A stretch of 64,000 nt of DNA from Cryptosporangium aurantiacum (GCF_900143005.1 NZ_FRCS01000010.1:186001-250000), one strand, 5' to 3'; numbered from the stretch's first letter, positions 1-8,630 are shown. A program made the numbers and translations. The notes: a model not told the origin generated them from the letters alone.

Positions 1-287
1 CGCTCCTTGGCGCCCTGCCTGCGCAAGGCGTCCACCAGGCGACGAGACCCGATGCGCCACAGCCAGCCGGTGACGTCGCCCTGTTCGCGGTAGCGCGCGG
101 CTCCGCCGCGCCAGATCCCCAGGAACGTCTCCTGGACGACGTCGTCCACCACTGCGTGGTCGGCGCAGCGGTGTCGCAGGCGCAGCACCAGCCATCCGGC
201 GTGGCGGCGGTAGAACTCCTCGAACGCAGCGCGATCACCGGCCGCCACCCGGGACAGCAGGTCACCATCGCTCTGCGAAGTGCTCAC
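1..287 (-). CDS. ECF-type RNA polymerase sigma factor (partial, 3' end beyond the window)
   Basis: The first 95 codons of a sigma-70 family factor are visible; the rest lies left of position 1. The protein reads STSQSDGDLLSRVAAGD, then AFEEFYRRHAG, then VVDDVVQETFLGIW and GWLWRIGSRRLVDALRR. This is the order of sigma region 2, with the DDVVQETF core-binding/-10-recognition helix. Region 4 is not in the window. The start is GTG at 287, because an in-frame TGA lies three codons upstream. An AAGGGG tract sits unusually close to it. ECF factors direct RNA polymerase to stress or envelope regulons, often under an anti-sigma factor; the partner and target are not visible here. Confidence 0.85.
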   Translation of the reverse strand, partial: MSTSQSDGDLLSRVAAGDRAAFEEFYRRHAGWLVLRLRHRCADHAVVDDVVQETFLGIWRGGAARYREQGDVTGWLWRIGSRRLVDALRRQGAKE

Positions 288-319
288 GCCCCTTCATCGC
301 ACGTGCCGGGCGTAGCGGT

Positions 320-1147
320 TCACGGAACCAGCTGGAACCTTTCGGCGAATGCCGACAGCTCGTCGGTCGTCCCGGCGCCGACGACCAGGCGGGTCACACC
401 CTGCGCGGCGTAGGCCTCGACCTGCGCCGGGGTGAGATCGATCGAGCCCCACCGGGTGTATTCGAAGCTGTCCGGGTCGGGGCTAGCCGCCCGGGCGATC
501 TCGAACTGCGCGGTCCGCTCCTCCGGCGACAGGAAACCGCCCGGGAAGAAACCGTCACCCCGGCGCCCGGCGCGTCGAGCCGCAGCGAGGCTGGATCCGC
601 CCACGTGGATCGGCAAGTTCGTGGTGCCGTACGGCTTCGGGTAGATGCAGATGTTCTCGAACGCGAAGAACTCACCGGAGTGGCTCACGCCGTGCTCGTC
701 GCCGGCCCAGAGCAGTCGGAGCACGTCGATCGCCTCGTCGGTGCGGCGCCCCCGGCTCGCGAAGTCGACGCCGACCGCCGCGGCCTCGCCCGGGAGCGTC
801 CCCACGCCGACCGTCAGCAGACGCATCCGCCCCTTCGACAGGGTGTCGATTGTCGCGAGGCGTTTGGCCAGCACCACCGGGTGCCGGTAGGGCAGCAGCA
901 GCACCGCGGTGCCGAGCAGGATGCGCTCCGTGGACGCGGCGACGAAGCTCAAGCAGTCGAGCGGGTCGGCGAACGGCAGGGTCGGCGGTAGTGCCATCGG
1001 CCCGATCTTGGCTCCCGGGTAGAGCACCAAATGCTCGTTCACGTAGAACGACTCGAAGCCGCTCGCCTCGGCATGCCGGGCGAAGCCGACGAGCCGGTCC
1101 GGGTCCGTCCCCGCTGTCGCGGTGCTGTAGCTGACGCCGAATTTCAC
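320..1147 (-). CDS. LLM class F420-dependent oxidoreductase
   Basis: A 275-residue luciferase-like (TIM-barrel) oxidoreductase. It begins VKFGVSYSTATAGTDPDRLV and contains FYVNEHLVLYPG, TERILLGTAVLLLPYRHPV, LAKRLATIDTLSKGR and LPIHVGGSS. These are hallmarks of the actinobacterial group that uses coenzyme F420 in place of FMN. Length fits the short Rv2161c-like subfamily. GTG at 1147 was chosen because homologous proteins begin with (M/V)KFG just before the first strand. The open frame extends upstream, but that part runs antisense to the divergent VOC gene. The substrate is unknown. The gene lies just downstream of the sigma factor gene's start, on the same strand. Confidence 0.85.
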   Translation of the reverse strand: MKFGVSYSTATAGTDPDRLVGFARHAEASGFESFYVNEHLVLYPGAKIGPMALPPTLPFADPLDCLSFVAASTERILLGTAVLLLPYRHPVVLAKRLATIDTLSKGRMRLLTVGVGTLPGEAAAVGVDFASRGRRTDEAIDVLRLLWAGDEHGVSHSGEFFAFENICIYPKPYGTTNLPIHVGGSSLAAARRAGRRGDGFFPGGFLSPEERTAQFEIARAASPDPDSFEYTRWGSIDLTPAQVEAYAAQGVTRLVVGAGTTDELSAFAERFQLVP

Positions 1148-1222
1148 GTCGCGGACGCTAAGCTTTGCCGTCGACGTCAAGGCAAACGTTTGGCGCGGCG
1201 GGCGGAGCGGAACGCTCGCGGC

Positions 1223-1618
1223 ATGACTTATCCGATCGTGCGACAGACGGTGCTCGACTGCGAGAACACGCGCGAACTGGCCGAGTTCTACCGGCAATTG
1301 CTCGGCCTGGAGTACCGACCCGGTGACGAGCCGGAGAACGGCGACAAGGAGTGGCTCGTCCTGCGTAACCCGGGCGGTGCGCAGCTCGCGTTCCAGCAGG
1401 TCGACAAGCTGGAGCGGGCGACGTGGCCGGAAGGGCCGCGTCCGCAGCAACTCCACCTCGACATCACGGTGTCCGACACGACCACGCTGATCGAACAGCG
1501 GAAGCGCGCGCTGGAACTCGGGGCGACCCAGCTCTTCGACCGTTTCGACGACCCGGACGAGCCGCTCTACGTCTTCGGCGACCCCGCCGGCCACCCCTTC
1601 TGCCTCTTCGTCGAGTAG
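1223..1618 (+). CDS. VOC family (glyoxalase/bleomycin-resistance fold) protein
   Basis: A 131-residue single-domain vicinal-oxygen-chelate protein. It shows the two beta-alpha-beta-beta-beta modules: TVLDCENTRELAEFYRQLLGLEY in the first half and ELGATQLFDRF ... VFGDPAGHPFCLFVE in the second. The closing DPAGHPFCL motif is typical of this family. The frame stays open far upstream, but ATG 1223 is where family homology starts. It is transcribed divergently from the F420-dependent oxidoreductase, with about 75 bp between starts. Members are lyases, dioxygenases or drug-binding proteins; no substrate can be assigned. Confidence 0.85.
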   Translation: MTYPIVRQTVLDCENTRELAEFYRQLLGLEYRPGDEPENGDKEWLVLRNPGGAQLAFQQVDKLERATWPEGPRPQQLHLDITVSDTTTLIEQRKRALELGATQLFDRFDDPDEPLYVFGDPAGHPFCLFVE

Positions 1619-1802
1619 GCGAGCGCCCAGGTCCGCGGGTCGGGGTCGCTGGAGCGGTGGCAAATCGTGGACGCTCTGGCACCGGGGATTTGACACTGCT
1701 GGGGGCTGGAAGCAGACCTCCGATGGGGCCACTCCGTGGCGCACCCGCGCTCGGACCGGCGCAGTACGGTGGTTACTTCGGGGGCGGCGAGAGGAGAGCG
1801 GT

Positions 1803-3425
1803 GTGGCGGGATGGTCCCTGACCGGGCGGTCCTACCCGAAACCCGTGCAGAGGGTCGCCGACGACCGGGGCCGGCCGCCGCGCCTGGCTGACGTCTCGCT
1901 CGGTGACCTCGGTGTCCACGAGCCGCACGGCACGTACGTGCCCCGCGAAGCCGACGCCGCGCTGGAGAAGCTGTTCGCCGACGACGCCCCGCTGATCGTC
2001 GTCCACGGAAAAAGGCTGGTCGGCACGAGCCGCACGCTGGCCGAGGCGGCCCGCACCCACCTACCCGACCACACGCTCCTCGCGTTCCACCCGGACCCAC
2101 GGGTGCCGCTCGCCGAGCTGGTCGCGGTCGCGAAGCGGCACGCGAAGAACGGCGCGGTGCTCTGGCTCGACGACGCGGGCACCGAGCTGCTGCGGCAGCT
2201 CGGCCAGGTCACGCTGCCGGCCGGTGTTCGGGTGCTCGTCACCGCGCGCTCGGGCCTGCTCGGCGGCGCCCGACTGCCCGACCCGCTCGCGGGTGCGGCG
2301 GTCGAGGTCGGTCCCCTCACCACTGCTGAGCTGGACGCTCTGCGCGAGGCCGAGTACGACGTACCGGCCGACGCGAAGCCGACCAGGGCCGGGCTGCTGC
2401 TGGTGCCGCTGGAGCCGGTAAAGGCAGCGCTGTCCGGCGACAGCGACGAGCGCAGCATCCGGTTCGACCGGCAGGCGTTGCTGCACACACTGTCGGACTG
2501 GCACCGGATGGACCCGCCGACGCCACTGACCGGGAAGATCCTGGCCACGCTGTACGCCGACTACCGGCGCGAGCTGGCCCACCTCGACGGGCGGGCCGCG
2601 GTGTCGACGCCCGGGCGCGAGCGCGCGATCGAGTGGGCGTTGGAGCTGGGTCTGGTGACCGAGGTGTTCGCGAAGGGTAGCGAGTACTACTACGGCAGCG
2701 GGCTGCTGTCGGCGGTCGCCGACGGGCAGCGGCGAGCGGTGAGCGGGCCGTTCTGGCAGTACGTCGCCAGGGCTTTCGAGCCGGACGCCCGCCGTGCGAT
2801 GGGTCTGACCGCGTTCGATCGCGGCGACTACCCGCGGGCCCGTGACCTGCTCGACCAGCTGGACGACGTCCCGGTGCAGGTGCTGTACGTGATCGCGTAC
2901 CGGGCGCACCGCGGCGGCAGCGTGGCGATCGCGCGGCGGTGGTACGAGAAGGCGATCACGGCCGGATCGGTGCAGGCGATGGTCGACCTCGGAGTGCTGG
3001 AGGCCGCCGAGGGGCGGGCGGACGAGGCGCGGAAGTGGTTCCAGCAGGCGGTCGACAGCGGTGACGCTGCGGAGGCACCCCGGGCGATGCGCGGGCTCGG
3101 CGTCCTGGAGAAGGAGCAGGGCAACTCCGAGCAGGCCCGGCAGTGGTTCACCGACGCGCTGGACAGCGAGGACTCGGTGCAGGCCGCGAACGCGATGGTC
3201 GACCTCGGGGTACTGGCCGAGGAACTCGGTGACGTGGAGGAGGCGCGGTCCTGGTACGAGAAGGCCGCGGAGACCCACCAGCCCGCTGCGGCCTCCGTCG
3301 CTGGCGCCAACCTCCGCGTGCTCTCCGACGATGCCCCACCCGCCGAAGCCCCACCCGCCGAAGCCCCGGCCGCTGATCCGCCGGCTGCCGACGCTCCGCC
3401 TCCCGACGAGGATTCGCCCCGCTGA
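1803..3425 (+). CDS. P-loop-like/TPR-repeat protein with degenerate Walker A
   Basis: A 540-residue protein. Residues 60-130 look like the NTPase core seen in many actinobacterial TPR proteins: PLIVVHGKRLVGTSRTLAEA at the Walker A position and AVLWLDDAGTELL at Walker B (D123, D124). The Walker A lysine is replaced by Thr75 (GKRLVGTS against GxxxxGKS), so ordinary nucleotide hydrolysis is doubtful. Residues 370-505 are TPR/Sel1-like repeats of the type ARRWYEKAITAG, ARKWFQQAVDSGD, ARQWFTDALDS and ARSWYEKAAE. The C-terminus is a Pro/Ala/Glu-rich tail. GTG 1803 follows a GAGGAGAG ribosome-binding site. Likely a scaffold or regulatory protein; the partner is unknown. Confidence 0.7.
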   Translation: MAGWSLTGRSYPKPVQRVADDRGRPPRLADVSLGDLGVHEPHGTYVPREADAALEKLFADDAPLIVVHGKRLVGTSRTLAEAARTHLPDHTLLAFHPDPRVPLAELVAVAKRHAKNGAVLWLDDAGTELLRQLGQVTLPAGVRVLVTARSGLLGGARLPDPLAGAAVEVGPLTTAELDALREAEYDVPADAKPTRAGLLLVPLEPVKAALSGDSDERSIRFDRQALLHTLSDWHRMDPPTPLTGKILATLYADYRRELAHLDGRAAVSTPGRERAIEWALELGLVTEVFAKGSEYYYGSGLLSAVADGQRRAVSGPFWQYVARAFEPDARRAMGLTAFDRGDYPRARDLLDQLDDVPVQVLYVIAYRAHRGGSVAIARRWYEKAITAGSVQAMVDLGVLEAAEGRADEARKWFQQAVDSGDAAEAPRAMRGLGVLEKEQGNSEQARQWFTDALDSEDSVQAANAMVDLGVLAEELGDVEEARSWYEKAAETHQPAAASVAGANLRVLSDDAPPAEAPPAEAPAADPPAADAPPPDEDSPR

Positions 3426-3439
3426 GCGAGACGCGCTGG

Positions 3440-4246
3440 TCAGTGGCTTGTGATCCAGCTGACGGTCTCGCGGATGACGAGCGCCTGCCACTCCTGGGTC
3501 TGCGGCTCGGCGTAACCCGGATCGTCGTGGACGGCGAACCCGTGCTGGGCGCCGTCGATCTCGATCAAGGTGCACTTGGCGGACAGCTGGTCGGCCGCCT
3601 CGCGTGACGAGTCGATGTTGACGAACGTGTCCTGGCTGCCGTGCACGAGCAGCGTCGGAACGGCGATGCGGGGTAACGCGTCCCGGGCGGAGAGGTAGAA
3701 CACCTCGTTGAGCAGTGCGCGCCCGAGCTTGAACGACGGTGAGTGCTCGACGTACCCGCGACTGTCCAGTTCCGCGGCGGCCGACGGGCTGATTCGGTCC
3801 CCGGACCAGTACGGCTTCTCGTCCACGAATCTTCGTTTGTAGTCGAAGAGCGGGTTGAACAGGACCAGGCTGCGCAGCATCACCCCGGACGCCGCGACCA
3901 GCGCACAGATGCCACCGCTGAAGCTCGTCCCGACCAACGTAGCCGGGACGCCGAGCCGCCCCACCTCGTCCAGCGCCGCCCGGACGTCGTTGGCCACCGC
4001 GGCCAGCGTCAGCTCTGCCTGGCAGCCGCCGCTCTCACCGTGTCCGCGCAGGTCGAATCGGAGCGAGAGGATCCCGGCCGCCGCCAGCGCGTCAGCGAGC
4101 CGGACGTAGAACCCGCCCTCGTCACGGCTCACGCCGCCGCCGTGGACGAGCACCGTCGCGTGGGTGGGCAGACTCGGTGGTTCGACGAGGGTGCCGATGA
4201 GTTGAGTACCGTCGTGGCTACGGAAAGTGAAATCGTTCGGGGACAT
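3440..4246 (-). CDS. Alpha/beta-hydrolase family protein
   Basis: A 268-residue alpha/beta-hydrolase. The oxyanion region is VLVHGGG (residues 33-38) and RFDLRGHGES follows at about 63-71. The nucleophile elbow is GTSFSGG, with Ser108 the predicted nucleophile; the last position of the GxSxG elbow is Ser here. The catalytic acid is Asp206 (HGSQDTF) and the histidine is His235 (GAQHGF), so the triad is complete. The cap is short. It converges on the TPR protein. Members hydrolyse esters, peptides or lactones; the substrate cannot be told from sequence. Confidence 0.85.
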   Translation of the reverse strand: MSPNDFTFRSHDGTQLIGTLVEPPSLPTHATVLVHGGGVSRDEGGFYVRLADALAAAGILSLRFDLRGHGESGGCQAELTLAAVANDVRAALDEVGRLGVPATLVGTSFSGGICALVAASGVMLRSLVLFNPLFDYKRRFVDEKPYWSGDRISPSAAAELDSRGYVEHSPSFKLGRALLNEVFYLSARDALPRIAVPTLLVHGSQDTFVNIDSSREAADQLSAKCTLIEIDGAQHGFAVHDDPGYAEPQTQEWQALVIRETVSWITSH

Positions 4247-4458
4247 CTGGCACCTCCCGGTGAGGCCTGACCCCTTCTCTTACGCCATCACAACATCGAT
4301 GTGACTTTGCGTACCCGTTTCCGATACAGATATGAGCGACGACACTCGCGGGACGCTGTGCCGACTGTCGAAGGTGGATCGGTCCAGACCGCGATTACGT
4401 CGACGCGACGCGCGGACCGGTCACGGCGTCGCGGCTCGCGGCGAGCTACCGTCACGAC

Positions 4459-5205
4459 ATGGACCACGGGGAATACTGCAAAGCGCTGTTCCGCGAGATC
4501 GATCGGTTAGCCGCGCTCCTGTCGGACGCCGATCTGACCACGCCGGTCCCGAGCTGCCCCGCCTGGGACCTCGCCGAGCTCGCCGGTCACGTCGGTGCCA
4601 CCGAGCGGTGGGTGACCGCGATGATCTCCTCCGGTTCAACCGAGAGGCTGCCGTTCTCCGACTACGAGCAGGACATCCCGACGACGGCGACCGCGCTGTC
4701 CGACTGGGTGGCGGCCGGTGTCGACGCGCTGATCAGCGCACTCGTGGCAGCGCCCGCGCACCAGCAGGTGTGGACCCTCGGCGGAGCAACCCGACCCACG
4801 CTGTTCTGGGCCCGCCGGATGCTCCACGAGGCAACCGTCCATCGCGTGGACGCCGCACTCGCACTGAACGCGCCGATCACGATCGACCCGGTGGTCGCCA
4901 CCGACGGCGTCGAGGAACTGCTGACGATCCTTCCGTACGCTCCCCGCTTGGCCGGGTTCGGCGCGGTCCGCGGCGAGGGGCAATCGATCGAGCTGGTCGC
5001 GACCGACGTCGACGCCCGGTGGCGCATCAACATCGGCGCGGCCGAGTTCGACTGGGCCCGGATCGGCGCGGCGTCCGACGCCGACGTCACCGCGACCGCC
5101 CCGGTCGCGGGCCTCTACCTGTTCCTCTGGGGTCGCCCGTCGGTCCCGCAGATCACCGGTGATTCCAGCCTGCTGGCCCGCTGGTCCGCCGCGACCGCCT
5201 TTTAG
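4459..5205 (+). CDS. Maleylpyruvate isomerase family mycothiol-dependent enzyme
   Basis: A 248-residue protein with an N-terminal DinB-like four-helix metal-binding domain (MDMPI_N). It contains TPVPSCPAWDLAELAGHVG and RMLHEATVHRVDA. His44, Glu124 and His128 match the zinc-binding triad of the mycothiol-dependent maleylpyruvate isomerase family. The C-terminal ~100 residues resemble the SCP2-like second domain. Such enzymes use mycothiol, the low-molecular-weight thiol of actinomycetes, for isomerisation or S-transfer; the real substrate of most members is unknown. ATG 4459 gives the MDHGEYCKALFREIDRL start usual for the family. A long run of unrelated open frame upstream was not included. 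Confidence 0.85.
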   Translation: MDHGEYCKALFREIDRLAALLSDADLTTPVPSCPAWDLAELAGHVGATERWVTAMISSGSTERLPFSDYEQDIPTTATALSDWVAAGVDALISALVAAPAHQQVWTLGGATRPTLFWARRMLHEATVHRVDAALALNAPITIDPVVATDGVEELLTILPYAPRLAGFGAVRGEGQSIELVATDVDARWRINIGAAEFDWARIGAASDADVTATAPVAGLYLFLWGRPSVPQITGDSSLLARWSAATAF

Positions 5206-5316
5206 ATCGACGCCTGCCTGGCGGGCGTGGGCGAGCTCGTCCGCGCCCGCCGGGGCTGAGCGCGCGACGTTCCGCTCCGCCGTCGGGCGTCCGAAGTGTG
5301 CCTCGCGTCCTCGTTA

Positions 5317-5679
5317 CTACGGCACGGCCGTGAAGAACTCGTAACTGTGACCGTCGGGGTCGCCGACGTAGACGCCGCGCCCGCCGGCCAGGTGGTTGAT
5401 GCGACGGTCCCAGCCGTGCTCCGGCCCCGAGCCGAACGGGACTCCGTCGAGCCGTCCGAGCACGGCGTCGAACGTCTCGTCGTCGACGAGGAAGCCGTAG
5501 TGCCCGGCGGCGAACGGGCCGCGGTCGTCGAAGTCCAGCGTCAGGTCGTCGTTGACGCGTACCGGCGTGAACGGGCCGGCCGGGGCACCCGGAGCGCGGC
5601 CGAGTAGCCGGGCGAAGAACGCCGCCGAGGCGTCCTTGTCGCGGGCGCGGACGATCGTGTGGTTGAGGACGACGGGCAT
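5317..5679 (-). CDS. VOC family protein
   Basis: A 120-residue VOC-fold protein: MPVVLNHTIVRARDKDASAAFFARLLG at the start (quoted here only to mark the domain), and VYVGDPDGHSYEFFTAVP at the end. ATG 5679 is preceded by AGAAGGAG at ideal spacing, so it is preferred over an upstream in-frame ATG. The gene diverges from a MarR-type regulator. The 75-bp gap holds two identical-arm palindromes, which suggests that the regulator controls this gene as well as itself. Likely a small detoxification, ring-cleavage or ligand-binding protein. Confidence 0.85.
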   Translation of the reverse strand: MPVVLNHTIVRARDKDASAAFFARLLGRAPGAPAGPFTPVRVNDDLTLDFDDRGPFAAGHYGFLVDDETFDAVLGRLDGVPFGSGPEHGWDRRINHLAGGRGVYVGDPDGHSYEFFTAVP

Positions 5680-5699
5680 GGTTGACTCCTTCTGAACGT

Positions 5700-5734
5700 A
5701 TGCGATACGCATTCAATATAGATGCGATCCGCAT
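5700..5734. promoter_or_regulatory. Twin MarR-type operator
   Basis: Two copies of ATGCG-N3-CGCAT lie at 5700-5712 and 5722-5734, with centres 22 bp (two helical turns) apart, between the divergent VOC gene and the MarR-type gene. The arms are perfect in both copies. Spacing and position fit cooperative binding of two MarR dimers; binding itself is inferred. Confidence 0.7.
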
Positions 5735-5754
5735 ACGTACGCTAGGGTCGTGGC

Positions 5755-6180
5755 ATGACCGACGGTGGGCCCGCGCTGTTCCGGCTGGTGCGGTTCTGGT
5801 CCCGGCGCTGGGCCCGCGGCCCCGCCGCCGATGCCGACGTCGTGCCGCACCCCCAGCTCGTGCTCGTCGTCGAAGCAGTGCATGCCGCCGGAGCGGACGC
5901 GAGCGTGAACGACGTCGCCCGGCAGTTGGGGTTGGACCAGTCCGGCGCGAGCCGGATGGTCACGGTCGCCACCGCCGAGGGTTATCTGGCGCGGGCCCGC
6001 GCCGCCGCGGACGCCCGCCGCACCGCGCTGCGGCTCACACCCGCGGGTGAGCAGCTGCTGACCGCGGCGCGGGACTGGCAATGCGCCACATTCGAACAGC
6101 TCACCGCCCGCTGGGCGGCGTCCGACCGGGAACGGTTCGCGGGCTACCTGCAGCGCCTGGCCGACGAGACGGGCGCATGA
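5755..6180 (+). CDS. MarR family transcriptional regulator
   Basis: A 141-residue winged-helix protein. The recognition helix region is SVNDVARQLGLDQSGASRMVTVATAEGYLARA and the wing is AADARRTALRLTPAGEQLL, the standard MarR pattern. ATG 5755 follows GGGTCGTGGC. It is divergent from the VOC gene across a twin palindrome that is very probably its operator. MarR proteins usually repress until a small aromatic or oxidant ligand binds. The local arrangement suggests autoregulation plus control of the VOC enzyme. Confidence 0.85.
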   Translation: MTDGGPALFRLVRFWSRRWARGPAADADVVPHPQLVLVVEAVHAAGADASVNDVARQLGLDQSGASRMVTVATAEGYLARARAAADARRTALRLTPAGEQLLTAARDWQCATFEQLTARWAASDRERFAGYLQRLADETGA

Positions 6181-6194
6181 TCAGCATTGATGGC

Positions 6195-6226
6195 TTGACC
6201 CTGACACGGTGTCAGGGCGCAACGTT
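6195..6226 (+). promoter_or_regulatory. MerR-type promoter/operator
   Basis: A -35 element TTGACC (6195-6200) and a weak -10 AACGTT (6221-6226) are separated by 20 bp. The spacer holds a perfect inverted repeat, CCCTGACAC-G-GTGTCAGGG (6199-6217). Over-long spacers with a central dyad are diagnostic of MerR-family promoters. The predicted transcript start is only a few bases before ATG 6236, so the mRNA is probably leaderless. Confidence 0.8.
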
Positions 6227-6235
6227 GGGCGGGTC

Positions 6236-7054
6236 ATGTTCAGTATCGGAGACTTTGCCGCACTCGGCCGGGTATCGGTGCGCATGCTGCGCCACTACGA
6301 CGGGCTCGGGCTGCTCGAGCCGGCACGTGCGCTGTCTGGATACCGCTACTACCGCGCCGACCAGCTGCACACGCTGAACCGGATCACCGCGCTCAAGGAA
6401 CTGGGGTTCTCGCTGGCGCAGGTGAAGACGATCCTCCACGACGACGTCGGGGTGGACGAGCTGCGCGGCATGCTGCGGCTGCGCCGGGCGGAACTCGACG
6501 CTCAGCTGGCCGCCGACCAGGCCCGGTTGCGCGCGGTCGAGGTGAGGCTCCGAATGATCGAGAGCGAGGGTGTTATGAGCACCGACGAGATCGTCGTGAA
6601 GTCCGTCCCCTCGGTGCGGGTCGCCGCGCTGCAGGGCACCGTGTCCAGCTACGAGAGCCGGGAGATCAGCCCGGTGATCCAACCGCTCTACCAGGAGCTT
6701 TGCGCCGCGCTGGACGCCGCGGGCGTCACCCCGACCGGCCCGGGCATCTCGTTCTACGACGGCACCGGCGAGGACGGACAGCCGATCCGGATCAACGCCG
6801 GGTTCACGGTGTCGGTCGAGGCCGATCCGTCCTACGGGTTCCAGGTCGTGGACCTGGCAGCGATCCCGGACGCTGCCACGATCGTGCACCGCGGCTCGGT
6901 CGACACCATCGACGCCAGCTACCAGGCGCTCGCGACCTGGATCTCCGCGCACGGCTATCGGATGCTCGGGCACTCCCGCGAGGTGCTCCTGGAGTACTCC
7001 GACGATCCGGAGAAGTGGGTCAACGAGATCCAGATGGCGGTCGAGAAGGCCTAG
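6236..7054 (+). CDS. MerR family regulator with GyrI-like effector domain
   Basis: A 272-residue activator. The N-terminal MerR helix-turn-helix is MFSIGDFAALGRVSVRMLRHYD, with YDGLGLLEPARALSGYRYY as the wing and a dimerisation coiled coil around residues 75-115. The C-terminal ~155 residues form a GyrI-like/BmrR-like small-molecule-binding domain (VKSVPSVRVAALQGTV onward). ATG 6236 is the conserved start; a GTG nine codons upstream lies inside the operator. The architecture is that of multidrug-responsive BmrR/TipA relatives. Only its own promoter is seen as a target here. Its 3' end overlaps the convergent XRE gene by 4 bp. Confidence 0.85.
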   Translation: MFSIGDFAALGRVSVRMLRHYDGLGLLEPARALSGYRYYRADQLHTLNRITALKELGFSLAQVKTILHDDVGVDELRGMLRLRRAELDAQLAADQARLRAVEVRLRMIESEGVMSTDEIVVKSVPSVRVAALQGTVSSYESREISPVIQPLYQELCAALDAAGVTPTGPGISFYDGTGEDGQPIRINAGFTVSVEADPSYGFQVVDLAAIPDAATIVHRGSVDTIDASYQALATWISAHGYRMLGHSREVLLEYSDDPEKWVNEIQMAVEKA

Positions 7055-8295
7055 CGTGCCCAGGACCGGACCGTGTCGAACAGACGCTGGACGGCGAGCG
7101 GACGCTCGGTGCCGCGACGGAGCACGCCGACCAGGCGGCGCAGCTCCGCGCGGATCCGCGACGAGCTGATCTCGGACGCGGTGTCGTGCGCCGCGAGCCC
7201 CACCCGCGCTGCTTCCTCCGGTTGCCCAGCCCGGGCCAGCGACGTCCCCATCAGCGACAGGAAGTAAGCCCGGTCGCGCCGGGAGAAGCCGTGGTAGGCC
7301 TGCCAGCGAGCGTGCGACTCCAACGCGCGCTCGGGCTCACCGGCCTCGCAGTAACAGAGCGCCGACTGCACCGAGAACAGCGGGTACGCGTAGGTGGCGC
7401 CCAGTTCGTCGGCGTCCACCTCGCCGCCGACGGCGAGGAGCTCCTCGGCCTCGTACAGCTTCGCCTGGATCGTCGGCAGGTGCGCGCCCAGCATCGCCTG
7501 GGCGCGCGCCTCCTGCTGTGCGGCCTCGGCGCGGACGCGATCCGGCAGTTGCCACGGTCCTTCCTGGACGGCCCTGGCGAGCGTGAGCATGCGCGGCGCG
7601 TCCCGGTCGTCCCAGGCGGCTTGGCTCTTGCGCAGCAGCACGTATCCCTGCATCGCCAGGTCGCCCGCTTCCTGCGCCCACTCCGTGGCGCGGTCGCGCC
7701 AGTACGACGCCTGGGTACGGCCACCGGCGTCCCGGTACAGCCAGCCGGTGAACTCCGCGGCCCGCGCACCGACCCCGAGCAGCTGACGCCGGACGTCGGA
7801 CCGGACCGATCTGGCGCTCCGGTCGATCGCGCCGACCAGCCCCAACGCCGCCGGGAGCGCCGTCCGCGGGCCCCAGGAGCCGTCGTCGCGGGCGAGCATC
7901 CGCAGCCGGTCCCCGAACTGCCGGACCACGTCGCCGTCGAAGTAGTGCCGGGCATCCTCCAGCGCCGCGGTGATCTTGCTGAGGTCGTCCGCGGTCAGCG
8001 CGGGCAACGGCGCATCCGGTGCCGGGTCCGGGGTCAGCAGGTCGACGTCCGGGTCGTCGGTTCCGGTGAGCAGGTAGGAGAAGCGATCTCGCTCGGTGAC
8101 CGACGCGCGGGCGAGCGCGGTGTCGAGCACCGCCTGCATGTCCGGGCGGGGCCGGATGCCGGCACCTGCCGACTCCCAGTTGGAGATCGTGCGTGCCGCG
8201 ACGCCGAGTCGGTCGGCGAAATCGCGGATACTCAGGCGCAACGCCTCCCGCAGTGCGCGCGCCTCTCGTCCCGTCCAGTGGGTGACAGCGGTCAT
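7051..8295 (-). CDS. Helix-turn-helix (XRE) regulator with TPR-like C-terminus
   Basis: A 414-residue protein. Residues 1-65 hold an XRE helix-turn-helix: LRLSIRDFADRLGVAARTISNWESAG. A linker and a long all-helical region follow (residues 100-410) with TPR-like helices such as ALESHARWQAYHGFSRRDRAYFL and ARAGQPEEAARVGLAAHD. This is the common actinomycete helix-turn-helix/TPR regulator type, whose signals are mostly unknown. ATG 8295 is the first start. It is divergent from the small 84-residue protein across 335 bp and converges on the MerR gene with a 4-bp overlap. Confidence 0.8.
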   Translation of the reverse strand: MTAVTHWTGREARALREALRLSIRDFADRLGVAARTISNWESAGAGIRPRPDMQAVLDTALARASVTERDRFSYLLTGTDDPDVDLLTPDPAPDAPLPALTADDLSKITAALEDARHYFDGDVVRQFGDRLRMLARDDGSWGPRTALPAALGLVGAIDRSARSVRSDVRRQLLGVGARAAEFTGWLYRDAGGRTQASYWRDRATEWAQEAGDLAMQGYVLLRKSQAAWDDRDAPRMLTLARAVQEGPWQLPDRVRAEAAQQEARAQAMLGAHLPTIQAKLYEAEELLAVGGEVDADELGATYAYPLFSVQSALCYCEAGEPERALESHARWQAYHGFSRRDRAYFLSLMGTSLARAGQPEEAARVGLAAHDTASEISSSRIRAELRRLVGVLRRGTERPLAVQRLFDTVRSWAR

Positions 8296-8630
8296 CCGGC
8301 CTCCGGCTCGCGGTGGTCGACGGTGCCCGGATGCGCGTCTTCCGTATCGGAACGTGCAGTGTTTTCAGCGCGAATGCAGCAGCGCTGCAGCGGAGCGGCC
8401 TATCTGCCACGTCCGCCGCGTATCAGGCTAGAGGCATCCGCCTCGTCGCGCCGTCCGGGAGCTGCGACGAAAGGCGATGGCTGCTCTTCCGGCTCCACTT
8501 CGGACGACAGCCGACCCAGCTCCTCTCCCGGCGGTGCGTGGGTTCGCGCGGCGTGGCTTACCCGGTCGCCGGCCCCGTGTCCTCCCTACCGCCGGGAGAG
8601 GCCCGTTCCCTCGGTGGAAGGAGCCCTCCG
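8296..8630. other. Intergenic region between divergent XRE gene and small gene
   Basis: No gene was supported here. The open frames that cross this stretch have no ribosome-binding site and no family-like sequence. It probably carries the divergent promoters. The only recognisable element is the GGAAGGAG ribosome-binding site at its right end. Confidence 0.5.
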
